The notes below the pieces were generated by a model. It did no database searches. It saw only the letters and a list, made by a program, of their open reading frames with translations, and had not been told where the DNA came from. A stretch of 64,000 nt of DNA from Nitrospira sp. (GTDB lineage: Bacteria; Nitrospirota; Nitrospiria; Nitrospirales; Nitrospiraceae): assembly GCA_016715825.1 (NCBI GenBank), contig JADJXO010000003.1, forward strand, positions 310,001 through 374,000, in the 5' to 3' direction. The translations under genes and the position numbers were made by a program. This document shows, piece by piece, positions 44,251-53,522 of this stretch (positions within the stretch are counted from its first letter, which is position 1; each line of letters begins with the position of its first letter).

Positions 44251-45645
44251 TTACTCCGTATTAGGCTTGAAGATGGGTATGTCGTTGCCGAAACGCTTCT
44301 TCCGTAGCTCGTCCATCAGGTCGACGGTTATAAGGGAAATGTTGTTTTCTCTGGCATGTTTCTCTACGCCCTTTTTCACCATGGCGCGTAGGAAATAAGG
44401 GATTCGACTGAGCCGAAGTGCCGAGGCCTCATCCCAGGCAATGTCCGCCTCTTCAGACACATTGAAGGCGACCTTAATTTTTTCACCACCCTTAGGCGTG
44501 TACAGGCACCACTGATCTTCATCCAACCAGTCCCCATGGTCGACATAGGGGCGGGCACGACAGCCGCCGCAGATCTCGCTGTATTCGCAGTCACCACATT
44601 TGCCTTTGAGATGTGGATAGCGGAAGGAGTTGAAGACGTCCGATTGCTCCCAGAGATCGACAAAACTATGCTGGCGAAGATTTCCTGCCGATAGCGGCAT
44701 ATAAGGGCAGGGAGTCAACTCGCCGTTGGGGGTGACACGGGCGTAATTTGTTCCCGCAAGGCACCCTCCTCCCATGTATCCGGTGGCTTTCGTGATCGGA
44801 GAGTTGGGGTCCTTTTCATATGCCAATCGTTTGAAGTGCGGGGCGCATCGAGCGCGAACCAACATACCCTTGTAATTATCTTGGCATTCCACAAGATAGC
44901 CGAGCACCTCTTCATACTGGGCCGGTGTAATATCGGTGAGCTCTTCACCTCGTCCCGTACACACCATAAAAAAGACGTTCATGACGCGGGCGCCGAGCCG
45001 ATGTGCCCAGTCAATCACGTCAGGGAGCTCCTTGTAGTTCATCGGCTGAGCGCTGAAGTGCACTTGGAACTGGAGACCGTTGCGCTTACTTGCCTCAATG
45101 CCCGCCACGGCCGCTTCCCAGGCCCCCGGGACACCTCGGAAGGCATCATGCTTGGCGGCCTCCAGCGAATCGATGCTGATCCCTACGCCCATGACACCGA
45201 TCTCGACAAGGGTTTTGGCGAGTTGGTCGTCGATCAGCATGCCATTGGTACCAAAGACCACCATGAATCCCAACTTGACGGCATAGCGAGCTATATCAAG
45301 AATGTCGGGCCGGACGAGCGGTTCACCTCCCGTGATGACCAGGAGGCAGCCTTTATTGACCTCCCCGATCTGTTCGATGAGGCGGTAGCATTCCTCCGTG
45401 TTTAATTCATCATCCCCACCAGCGGCTTTGGTCGTGGCATCGAGATAACAGTGGTCACACTTCAGGTTGCAACGCTTTGTTAAATTGAGGGCGACGAGGT
45501 ACGGTTTGAAATCATCGACGGTTCGCCCATCAAATGGACTGTCCGCGTTCTGGTTTGGATTCAAGAACTGGGTAACTTGTTGTTGAAATGTTCCAAGGAC
45601 GCCAGGGAGTGCCGAGCCGCTGAAAATAGGTAAGGACTTTCCCAT
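44251..45645 (-). CDS. radical SAM/SPASM enzyme with C-terminal PCP_red domain
   Basis: A 464-residue radical SAM protein. The SAM-binding cluster motif CNLKCDHCYLD (CxxxCxxC) lies at residues ~58-68, GGEPL follows, and a SPASM-type Cys-rich region spans ~310-380 (GGGCLAG, PCPYMP, CGDCEYSEICGGC). The core resembles heme-modifying enzymes of the NirJ/AhbD type; substrate unproven. Residues ~405-455 form an extra PCP_red domain (IAWDEASALRLSRIPYFLRA ... KHARENNISLIT). The fusion, next to another PCP_red protein, is unusual. Confidence 0.85.
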   Translation of the reverse strand: MGKSLPIFSGSALPGVLGTFQQQVTQFLNPNQNADSPFDGRTVDDFKPYLVALNLTKRCNLKCDHCYLDATTKAAGGDDELNTEECYRLIEQIGEVNKGCLLVITGGEPLVRPDILDIARYAVKLGFMVVFGTNGMLIDDQLAKTLVEIGVMGVGISIDSLEAAKHDAFRGVPGAWEAAVAGIEASKRNGLQFQVHFSAQPMNYKELPDVIDWAHRLGARVMNVFFMVCTGRGEELTDITPAQYEEVLGYLVECQDNYKGMLVRARCAPHFKRLAYEKDPNSPITKATGYMGGGCLAGTNYARVTPNGELTPCPYMPLSAGNLRQHSFVDLWEQSDVFNSFRYPHLKGKCGDCEYSEICGGCRARPYVDHGDWLDEDQWCLYTPKGGEKIKVAFNVSEEADIAWDEASALRLSRIPYFLRAMVKKGVEKHARENNISLITVDLMDELRKKRFGNDIPIFKPNTE

Positions 45646-45729
45646 GTGGTCTAATGCAGAGTAGTGGGCGTTAAAATCTGGCTCGTCAGTCGATCAAATA
45701 TGAAGTTGTGGACACAGAGCGCTTGGTGA

Positions 45730-47802
45730 CTAGGTACGAGTTTTACCCGTGAGATCGGCGATCATATCTTTGAGATTGCCGGTCTTCATAGCATCAGCCA
45801 TGTAACCCTTTGCTTGCTCGATCCCTTCGTTGGCGACCTCGATTGTGATCAGGGTCGTCCCAGTCTTCTCAGCATGCTTGAGAATCAATGCTTTTGTGCA
45901 ATCGCGCATGAACCCTTCAGGAGCTCGATCCAATCTGGCCTGAGCCTCATCCGTCCAGGTATAGGGCGAAGCGGCTTCAGATTGTCCATTCGAGCCATTC
46001 CCATTCGTTTTTGGCGGCTGTTGCGAGGATTCGGCTGCGGCAGATGTACCGGTACCTTTATTCGAGAAAATTGGAGTGTACTCCTCTGCTGCGGCCTCCT
46101 TAATCATAGGGGCGGCATACTCGAGCGTGATGGTCGTCATCCCCAACTTCCTGGCGCTCTTCTCAATCCTCGCTTTCGCCCGTCTCCGTTGGAAACCGGC
46201 AGGCACGGCACGGATAGCCTCCTTGGCATCCTTAGTCCATTGCATTGGCACGTCATCGTAGGCAACGTCTGTCTCCAGTTCCCCTTCCGAAGCGGCCGCC
46301 ACTTCAAAAATCTTCTTATCGACCTGTTTAAACTTACTCCCGTCCGCGCTGCACACCGGGCAACGAACCGGAGTGTCTCCTTTTCCGATGTAGCCGCATC
46401 CGTCACAAACGAAATAGGCTTGATCCATGCGGTCGAGGTAGGCTTGCGTTGAGGCGTTGATCTCCTTCGGCTTCTCTTCGACGATCTGGGTCATAATGCC
46501 GCTCAATGTTGGACCCATAAGATCCTTTGTCACGGCCTCGTCGGCCTGCATGCGGTCGCGGTCGATTCCCGCGGCATCAAGATTTCCACCCAGCGCTCGC
46601 ATGGCGTCCATGGCACCTTTGGGAAGAATATGCCCAACAGCCGCGTCGACGACGGTGTTGCTGATGATGGTATGGCCTTTTTCGATGGCATATCGGTGAA
46701 TGGCGGTTTTCGCAACTCCACGCGCAAAAACCGGGATCTTTTCCATTCGTCGAAGCGACTCTTCCGTCCAGGCAATTGTGTATTCCGCTTGGGTGTCGAT
46801 CGGGGGTACGTATTTGCGGTTGGAGACCAGCACATTACAAGGCGCACTCCGCAAGAGATTCTCGGTGTTGCTGCCGATATCCATGTCCTCATCGCTATGG
46901 ACGCCGATGCGCCCTACGATCAACAAGGCAGGGACATCCTTGCGAACATATTGAATGATCTTCTCAAACGCTTTTCCGTCCAGCAAGGTCGTTTTGACGT
47001 CGGTTTGTTCGGCTTGAGCAATTTCACGGGAGATGTCGAGGTGAGATTGGTAGATCTTCGCCAGGCCGCTATCGATAATCTCTTCGTGGAGCTTTTCCTG
47101 CTCTTTAAACCGAAAGACCTTGCCGGCCTCTTCATTGAGTACTCCGGAAATACTGTGGAAGGCGGCATAATGAAAATATGGGTCGAAGGCTGAAATCGCT
47201 TCAACCGGCATGTGAAATGCTTTGCCGAGGGCAAGCCCGGTCATCAAACCTCCGAACGAATAGGGACTTCCGTCGACTGCGACTACGATCTTGCCTCCGG
47301 TCAACGGCTGGATATTTTTGATGACCAACATGTCGGAGTTACGGACTCGACGGATGACGCGTTCGGTGTTACTGCCGATCACACTATCTTTAACCGCGCC
47401 GACCCCCAGGGCACCCATAATGACGAGATCGTACCCGTTGGTGTTGATATCCTCAGCCAGCACCTTCCAATTTCGCCCTTCAAGCGATCGTCGCTCGATC
47501 GGAAGGTTGGCGTCCGTACATTTCTTGTCGACATAATCCAGATAGGAATCGGTGATGATTTGCAGCCCACGGGTGATTAACGAATCGTGAATTTGACGTT
47601 GGCGATCCAGTTCCTTTTCATCATGGTATTCCTCGGGCAAGCCGGCTTCCATTTGTTTAAACCGCTTGTCATGCATCTTTGCCGCGTAGACATGGCTTCC
47701 CACGACCGTTGACCCGAAGGTCTTGGCCAAGTGGACGCCGACATCCACAGCCGTATTGGAATGGTCGGAATTATCAACGGGAATATAGATGGTCTTGTAC
47801 AT
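45730..47802 (-). CDS. two-domain universal stress protein fused to three PCP_red units and a rubredoxin-like motif
   Basis: 690 residues from the ATG at 47802; the longer frame to 47835 lacks a ribosome site, while AAGGAGG lies close before 47802. Order: two Usp domains (~1-155 and ~160-345), each with the G-x2-G-x9-G-S-x-T/S ATP-binding type loop (GALGVGAVKDSVIGSNTERV; GRIGVHSDEDMDIGSNTENL), PCP_red unit 1 (~350-400), a rubredoxin-like knuckle (CDGCGYIGKGDTPVRCPVC), PCP_red unit 2, a low-complexity linker rich in Asn/Gly/Ser, and PCP_red unit 3. No membrane segment. Neither the ligand nor the role is known. Confidence 0.85.
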   Translation of the reverse strand: MYKTIYIPVDNSDHSNTAVDVGVHLAKTFGSTVVGSHVYAAKMHDKRFKQMEAGLPEEYHDEKELDRQRQIHDSLITRGLQIITDSYLDYVDKKCTDANLPIERRSLEGRNWKVLAEDINTNGYDLVIMGALGVGAVKDSVIGSNTERVIRRVRNSDMLVIKNIQPLTGGKIVVAVDGSPYSFGGLMTGLALGKAFHMPVEAISAFDPYFHYAAFHSISGVLNEEAGKVFRFKEQEKLHEEIIDSGLAKIYQSHLDISREIAQAEQTDVKTTLLDGKAFEKIIQYVRKDVPALLIVGRIGVHSDEDMDIGSNTENLLRSAPCNVLVSNRKYVPPIDTQAEYTIAWTEESLRRMEKIPVFARGVAKTAIHRYAIEKGHTIISNTVVDAAVGHILPKGAMDAMRALGGNLDAAGIDRDRMQADEAVTKDLMGPTLSGIMTQIVEEKPKEINASTQAYLDRMDQAYFVCDGCGYIGKGDTPVRCPVCSADGSKFKQVDKKIFEVAAASEGELETDVAYDDVPMQWTKDAKEAIRAVPAGFQRRRAKARIEKSARKLGMTTITLEYAAPMIKEAAAEEYTPIFSNKGTGTSAAAESSQQPPKTNGNGSNGQSEAASPYTWTDEAQARLDRAPEGFMRDCTKALILKHAEKTGTTLITIEVANEGIEQAKGYMADAMKTGNLKDMIADLTGKTRT

Positions 47803-47807
47803 CAGGA

Positions 47808-47824
47808 GCGCCTCCTTAAGGCGC
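47808..47824 (-). promoter_or_regulatory. hairpin overlapping the ribosome binding site of the USP/PCP_red gene
   Basis: On the minus strand GCGCCT-TAAGG-AGGCGC folds as a six-pair stem with a five-base loop. The Shine-Dalgarno AAGGAGG (47811-47817 as CCTCCTT on the plus strand) runs across the loop and into the stem, five bases before the start. Masking of the site is possible. Confidence 0.45.
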
Positions 47825-48004
47825 GAACCAGACAAAGGGATAATGTCCGTAATTATATGAAAAACAAAACGATTAACGTAAGAATTTGATACCCAAAGGA
47901 GTTGAATGATAGCACTGGCCGAAACTGGAATGCAAGGCGTCGCAGGGTGCTAAGTGAATAGATTACGCTCGTTGCTGAAGCATGATCTAGCGGCCGATTG
48001 GGCA

Positions 48005-49630
48005 TCATACGGCGGAACTTGCCCTTGGCTCGGTTGTCTGGGAAGGAGAGGTAGCCGGTCGACGAGTGCGAAGAATCTCTTCAAGCGACAAGAGGGCATC
48101 TCGACCGGAATTGCCCTCAATGCCGCGGCTAAGATTCTGATCGGCATAGGTCGGTGATGGATTGGACGACTGAGAAAGCGAGCCGGTCCACCGACGAGGA
48201 TCCGTGCTGCCGTGTTTTCGCTCCCATGCCTTGAGACAGGCTTTGGCGATGATCTTGTTTAATGGCGCTGGGTTATAGAGCAATTTTCGGATACTCGATG
48301 GAGTCAGCATCAAGGGGTTGTAGCCAGTAGACAGGTATCCTTCCTCTAGAAGCCGCTGCTCCAGATCGGTGTTCGGCTGGATACCCAAGAAGAACATCAG
48401 TGGGAAAACACGCTCCTCCCCGAGAATCGAGGCTACCATCTTGTAGGCCTCGACGCTCTGCAACAGGGTTTCTTCGGTCTCTTTAGGGCTATTAAGGGAG
48501 TAATTCAGGATAACCTTGCCGTTAAACCCAGCCTCCGCTAGATAGCGACAACCGTCATAGAGCCGTTCCAGCTTGAATCCCATATGGAGATTGTTCAGGA
48601 CTTCTTGCGAGCCGGAGGTGATGGCGACTTCTAAGTCGCCGACCCCTGAGCGAACCATCAGCTTGGCGAAGTCGGGCGTGATCAAAGAGGTGCGAATATA
48701 GCCGGACCACTCGATCTCCAGCTTCTCGCTGATGATGCGCTCCATGATCTCCGTACATTGCGGATAGGCTTCCTTGCCCGTAATGAATTGGGCGTCGGTA
48801 AACCAAAAGCGACGGGCGCCCCACTGATGATAATGCTGGGAGATGTCTTTCACGACCATGTCCGGTGGTCGGTACCGCACTCGCTTGCCCTCAATGTAGG
48901 GATACAGGCAGAAAGCACAATCATAGGGACAGCCTCGTTTCGACTGCACTCCAATCGACTCACCTTGGTACTCCTGCCATTGTGGAAAAATGGAGGTCAG
49001 ATAGGGGAGGTCGACGGCCGGGGCATCAAGCAGCGGTGGGGAACCCTGTGAGCCTTTTCGGATCCGCCCCCCTTCTTTGATGATATAGCGTTCGTCGTCG
49101 ATCGAACGCCCTTCAAGGAGTTTTAGGATTGCATCCTCCCCCTCACCCAATATGCCGATCGTCCCTTCCGGAAGCTTCTCGATGAGTTGATCGGCAAAGG
49201 CAGTGAATGCTCCGCCTCCGATCATGATCTGTGCCTTGGGGCATTCTTTGCGAACCAGTGCCGGATAGGACAGGATCGTGTAGATATGACTGTAGTACCG
49301 ATAGAGTTGCTTTACGCCCGCGACCGATGCCGCGATACGCTTGAGAGGGTTACTCGCAAAATAAAAATTGAAGGCGTGTTCCAGCGAGGAATCCCCTTCA
49401 TGGGGCGAGAAGATCTGGATATCTCGCCATGAAAAGCAGACCAAATCCGGTGTGAAATCCGTTGCAGCATCGCGAATAGCCTGGCTGCGCTGGTTGATGG
49501 GAAATAACGACAGGTCGAGGATACGCTGTCGAACGTCTGGTTTCCGACGATGGATAAAGTCGGCTAAATAGGTGATCCCAATTGGATACACCTTCTTGCA
49601 GGGAAGGAAGATATAGAGAATGGAGTTCAC
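48005..49630 (-). CDS. B12-binding-type radical SAM protein
   Basis: 541 residues. An N-terminal cobalamin-binding-like fold (residues ~1-190, with GITYLADF and GGGAFTAFADQL) is followed by a radical SAM core (KRGCPYDCAFCLYP, CxxxCxxC) and a C-terminal extension ending in a disordered, Ser/Arg-rich tail. This is the family of methylases and tetrapyrrole or lipid modifiers; substrate unknown. It lies 9 bp after the methyltransferase gene, suggesting one transcript. The next gene downstream (USP/PCP_red) is 203 bp away; that gap holds no other gene. Confidence 0.82.
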   Translation of the reverse strand: MNSILYIFLPCKKVYPIGITYLADFIHRRKPDVRQRILDLSLFPINQRSQAIRDAATDFTPDLVCFSWRDIQIFSPHEGDSSLEHAFNFYFASNPLKRIAASVAGVKQLYRYYSHIYTILSYPALVRKECPKAQIMIGGGAFTAFADQLIEKLPEGTIGILGEGEDAILKLLEGRSIDDERYIIKEGGRIRKGSQGSPPLLDAPAVDLPYLTSIFPQWQEYQGESIGVQSKRGCPYDCAFCLYPYIEGKRVRYRPPDMVVKDISQHYHQWGARRFWFTDAQFITGKEAYPQCTEIMERIISEKLEIEWSGYIRTSLITPDFAKLMVRSGVGDLEVAITSGSQEVLNNLHMGFKLERLYDGCRYLAEAGFNGKVILNYSLNSPKETEETLLQSVEAYKMVASILGEERVFPLMFFLGIQPNTDLEQRLLEEGYLSTGYNPLMLTPSSIRKLLYNPAPLNKIIAKACLKAWERKHGSTDPRRWTGSLSQSSNPSPTYADQNLSRGIEGNSGRDALLSLEEILRTRRPATSPSQTTEPRASSAV

Positions 49631-49639
49631 GACGTCGGA

Positions 49640-50416
49640 CTACTTTGTAGCTATATGGATGGCAACAATGCCGCCGCTGAGATTCTTATACGACACCTGA
49701 CGAAATCCTGCATCCCGGAGGATTTGGCACAACCGCTCTTGATCGGGAAACCTCCGAATCGAAGCGGGGAGGTATTCATAGACGCCGGTGCGATCACGAG
49801 CCACGATCGTACCGATCCAAGGCAACAGCTTGAACGAATACCAATCGTATAGGGTCCGTAACCAACCGAACACCGGGCGCGAGAACTCCAAGCACACAAA
49901 GCGGCCGCCGGGTTTCATCACGCGGCGGATCTCCTTCACGGCTTGGGCCAAATCTCCAACGTTACGCATACAGAAACCCGTCGTCACCGCATCAAACGTA
50001 TTGTCGCCGAAACCGAGATGCTCGGCGCTGGCTTGAAGGCAGGTGATCTTGTCGGAGAGTCGTTTCTTCCCGACTTTTTTGAGACCTTTGGCCAGCATCG
50101 CATGGTTCAAGTCAGAGGCAATCACGCGTCCCTCAGGCCCCATCCGAGATTCGATAAGAAGTGCAAGATCGGCAGTGCCCGCTCCCACATCGAGGGCCGT
50201 CCCTCGCCCGAGAGGGGCGATGAAGGAGGCGGTGATTTTCTTCCAGTAGTAATGGAGGCCAAAACTTAGGAGCGTATTGTTGAGATCGTAGGTGCCGGCT
50301 ATGGAGGTGAACATCCGCTGGACGGCATCCTCACGCGCTTGCCCGGACCATGTGGAGACGACCTTCGCCGGAGCTTGCGAGTCCTGTGCTAACTGAGGAC
50401 GCTCGGTTTTCACCAT
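49640..50416 (-). CDS. ubiE: demethylmenaquinone/ubiquinone methyltransferase
   Basis: SAM-dependent C-methylation in quinone synthesis. The class I methyltransferase fold has DVGAGTADLALLI (motif I), and the UbiE/Coq5 signature TTGFCMRNVGDLAQAVKEI with LEFSRP. From the ATG at 50416 the protein has 258 residues; the longer frame to 50491 runs near the divergent uvrA promoter and is less likely. It sits with two radical SAM genes, so a wider quinone or redox-cofactor role for this cluster is possible but not shown. Confidence 0.9.
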   Translation of the reverse strand: MVKTERPQLAQDSQAPAKVVSTWSGQAREDAVQRMFTSIAGTYDLNNTLLSFGLHYYWKKITASFIAPLGRGTALDVGAGTADLALLIESRMGPEGRVIASDLNHAMLAKGLKKVGKKRLSDKITCLQASAEHLGFGDNTFDAVTTGFCMRNVGDLAQAVKEIRRVMKPGGRFVCLEFSRPVFGWLRTLYDWYSFKLLPWIGTIVARDRTGVYEYLPASIRRFPDQERLCQILRDAGFRQVSYKNLSGGIVAIHIATK

Positions 50417-50534
50417 TTGATCGTGGTAGCACCCGCTTTCACGCTTTGTCAAGGCGGGTGAATCTGATGGTATAATCCTGTCCCCCTCCATGCGACTGCA
50501 TGGGGAATCTCTGTAGAAGAAAGATAGGAAACCG

Positions 50535-53042
50535 ATGGGTCATTCAATCGTGATCAAAGGAGCCCGGGAGCACAATCTCAAGAACATCGACGTGGACATT
50601 CCACGCGACAAACTCGTGGTCATCACCGGCCTGAGCGGGTCCGGCAAGTCGTCGCTCGCCTTCGACACCATCTATGCCGAGGGACAGCGTCGGTATGTTG
50701 AATCGCTCTCAGCCTATGCCAGGCAGTTCCTCGAACAGATGGGGAAGCCGGACGTCGATTCGATTGAAGGCTTATCTCCCGCGATTTCTATCGAGCAAAA
50801 GAGCACCAGCCACAATCCTCGTTCTACCGTCGGTACCGTCACGGAGATCTACGATTATCTCAGGCTCCTCTTCGCCCGCGTCGGACATCCCTACTGTTTT
50901 CAGTGTGGACAAGAGATCGCTGCGCAGACCGTGCAGCAAATGGTCGATGCCATTGCCTCGTTGCCGGAAGGGGAAAAGTTTCAGATTCTGGCGCCGATTG
51001 TCCGCGGTCGGAAGGGCGAGTATCGCAAAGAGTTGTTAGACATGCGCAAGGCGGGCTATGTGCGGGCCCGCATTGACGGCAAAGTTGTGGATCTGGGCGA
51101 GGACATCACGCTCGACAAGCAGAAAAAACATACGATTGAGATCATTGTCGATCGGTTGGTGATGAAGCCAGGCGATGCGCTCATGCGCCGGCTGGCCGAT
51201 TCGGTAGAGACATCGGTCAAGCTGACCGGCGGATTGGTGGGCGTGCTCACGGAAAATGGACAGACCAAGCTCTATAGTGATCGGCTGGCTTGCATCAAGT
51301 GCGGCGTCAGCTATCCCGAAGTCACACCCAGGGTGTTTTCCTTCAATAGTCCGCACGGTGCCTGTCCCGCTTGTGACGGGATTGGCTATGCCGTAACACC
51401 AGGTTGTCCCGAGGAAGAGGACTTCACTTTGCTGGAGCTTTGCTCGGTCTGTCATGGGGCGCGCCTCAAGCCGGAAAGCTTGTCGATCAAACTGGCGAAA
51501 AGGTCGATCGCTGAAGTCACCAACCTCTCGGTGCGGGCGGCTGCCGACTTTTTTCACAATCTCAAGTTCTCGGACCGGGAGCTTGTGATCGCCCATCGTA
51601 TCTTAAAAGAAATTCGTGAACGATTAGGCTTTCTCGTCAATGTCGGCTTGGACTACCTGACGCTCGATCGGGCGGCGGCGACCTTGTCCGGCGGCGAGGG
51701 GCAACGGATTCGCTTGGCGACGCAGATTGGGTCCGGGCTGGTCGGCGTGCTGTACATCCTCGACGAGCCGTCGATCGGGTTACACCAGCGGGACAATCGG
51801 CGGCTGTTGCAGACGTTGCTCAGGCTGCGGGATCTGGGGAACACCGTCGTCGTCGTCGAACATGATGCAGAAACCATGATTGCGGCGGATCACATTCTCG
51901 ACATGGGTCCCGGAGCGGGCTCCCAAGGAGGGCATGTCATCGCGCAGGGTACACCGCAGCAGGTGATGGGCGATCTCAACTCGTTGACCGGTCAATATCT
52001 GCGCGGGGTTCAGACGGTGTCCGTGCCGCAACGGCAGCGGAAGCCAAGAGGAATGCTCTCGGTAGTCGGGGCCCAGAAGCACAATTTGAAAAACGTCACA
52101 GCAAAAATTCCTCTCGGACTCTTTACCTGCGTCACGGGCGTGTCCGGATCGGGCAAGAGCACGCTGGTGTTGGAGGTTTTGTTTCATTCTCTGTCCCAAC
52201 TCCTCTATCACAAGAAGCCCAAGATCGATGGATGCAAAGAACTGAAGGGGGTCGACGCGCTCGACAAGATCATCGACATCGATCAGTCCCCGATCGGCCG
52301 GACACCTCGGTCCAATCCTGCCACCTATACGGGCCTATTCGGGTACATTCGTGATCTCTATTCGAATCTGCCGGAGTCACGGGTCCGTGGCTACAAACCT
52401 GGCCGCTATAGCTTCAACGTCAAAGGCGGCCGCTGCGAAGCCTGTCAGGGCGATGGACTCATCAAGATCGAGATGCATTTCCTGCCCGATGTCTATGTGA
52501 CCTGCGAAGTCTGTAAAGGCCAACGGTACAACCGTGAAACGCTGGAGATCCACCACAAGGGCAAGAGCATCGCTGATGTGCTGAACATGACGGTGGACGA
52601 TGCGTTGGAGTTTTTCGAGCATATTCCCCTGATCAAAACGAAGCTTCAAACGCTGCACGATGTCGGCCTGCACTATGTGAAGTTAGGGCAATCGGCGACG
52701 ACACTCTCCGGCGGAGAGGCACAGCGGGTGAAGTTGTCACGCGAGCTGTCCAAGCGGGCGACCGGGCGCACGATGTACATCTTGGATGAGCCGACGACCG
52801 GCCTGCACTTTGCCGACGTGCAGCGATTGCTCGATGTGCTGGATCGCCTGGTCGAATCAGGGAACACGGTGCTGGTGATCGAACACAATCTCGATGTGAT
52901 CAAAAATGCCGACTGGATCATCGACCTCGGCCCGGAAGGCGGCGATCGTGGTGGTGAGATTGTCGCAGAAGGACCGCCGAAAGAGATTGCGAAGGCGAAA
53001 CGGTCGTATACGGGACAAGTGTTGAAAGAAGCGGGGCTGTAG
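50535..53042 (+). CDS. uvrA: excinuclease ABC subunit A, short form
   Basis: DNA-damage recognition ATPase of nucleotide excision repair. Two ABC modules are present: Walker A GLSGSGKSSL and GVSGSGKSTL, signatures LSGGEGQRIRLA and LSGGEAQRVKL, Walker B YILDEPSIGL and YILDEPTTGL, zinc knuckles CIKC/CPAC and CEAC/CEVC. The UvrB-binding region (~130-250) is retained. The protein has 835 residues against the usual ~940: the insertion domain that normally follows the first zinc module (about 100 residues) is nearly absent, since CPACDGIG is soon followed by CSVCHGARL. Only DNA binding through that domain would be affected. Confidence 0.9.
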   Translation: MGHSIVIKGAREHNLKNIDVDIPRDKLVVITGLSGSGKSSLAFDTIYAEGQRRYVESLSAYARQFLEQMGKPDVDSIEGLSPAISIEQKSTSHNPRSTVGTVTEIYDYLRLLFARVGHPYCFQCGQEIAAQTVQQMVDAIASLPEGEKFQILAPIVRGRKGEYRKELLDMRKAGYVRARIDGKVVDLGEDITLDKQKKHTIEIIVDRLVMKPGDALMRRLADSVETSVKLTGGLVGVLTENGQTKLYSDRLACIKCGVSYPEVTPRVFSFNSPHGACPACDGIGYAVTPGCPEEEDFTLLELCSVCHGARLKPESLSIKLAKRSIAEVTNLSVRAAADFFHNLKFSDRELVIAHRILKEIRERLGFLVNVGLDYLTLDRAAATLSGGEGQRIRLATQIGSGLVGVLYILDEPSIGLHQRDNRRLLQTLLRLRDLGNTVVVVEHDAETMIAADHILDMGPGAGSQGGHVIAQGTPQQVMGDLNSLTGQYLRGVQTVSVPQRQRKPRGMLSVVGAQKHNLKNVTAKIPLGLFTCVTGVSGSGKSTLVLEVLFHSLSQLLYHKKPKIDGCKELKGVDALDKIIDIDQSPIGRTPRSNPATYTGLFGYIRDLYSNLPESRVRGYKPGRYSFNVKGGRCEACQGDGLIKIEMHFLPDVYVTCEVCKGQRYNRETLEIHHKGKSIADVLNMTVDDALEFFEHIPLIKTKLQTLHDVGLHYVKLGQSATTLSGGEAQRVKLSRELSKRATGRTMYILDEPTTGLHFADVQRLLDVLDRLVESGNTVLVIEHNLDVIKNADWIIDLGPEGGDRGGEIVAEGPPKEIAKAKRSYTGQVLKEAGL

Positions 53043-53201
53043 GAGACTGGCTCCACGAGTGTGTCCAGAAGTAGCTATTCTGACAGGGCCAGATATGTCG
53101 AGGTGTCATGACTTTGTTGGTAGGGAATGCTACCATCGCGCATGGATTTGATGTGGCTCTGAGTAGTCCGATGTGTGGCCCGATGTCTATCAAAACAGGC
53201 T

Positions 53202-53522
53202 ATGATGACGGCTCAAGAAGCTATTGATACAGCGGTCCAACGGCTAGTCACTGCGGCCAATCCGAAAAAAGTCATTCTCTTCGGCTCATTGGCAGAAGGA
53301 ACGGCCACGTCGGAATCCGATGTGGATTTGCTTGTGATCGAACCTGAGGTCGCCTCCAAACGCACAGAAATGGTCCGTTTGCGAAAGGCCATTGGGTCCA
53401 TCGGATTCCCGGTCGATGTGCTTGTTGTTTCAGAAGGGGAAGTGTCAGACTGGGGACATCTCCCTGGAACAGCTATATACTGGGCTCTGAAGGAGGGGAA
53501 GGTCCTCTATGAAGCGGCCTGA
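53202..53522 (+). CDS. minimal nucleotidyltransferase (MNT) antitoxin
   Basis: 106-residue nucleotidyltransferase fold of the MNT type. GSLAEGTATSESDVDLLVIE carries the GSx-x-G-x-SDxDLLV catalytic signature. In known MNT/HEPN toxin-antitoxin modules this protein AMPylates the HEPN partner. Start at 53202 or 53205; the longer frame to 53175 is less likely. Its 3' end overlaps the next gene by 14 bases. Module inserted just after uvrA. Confidence 0.8.
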   Translation: MMTAQEAIDTAVQRLVTAANPKKVILFGSLAEGTATSESDVDLLVIEPEVASKRTEMVRLRKAIGSIGFPVDVLVVSEGEVSDWGHLPGTAIYWALKEGKVLYEAA

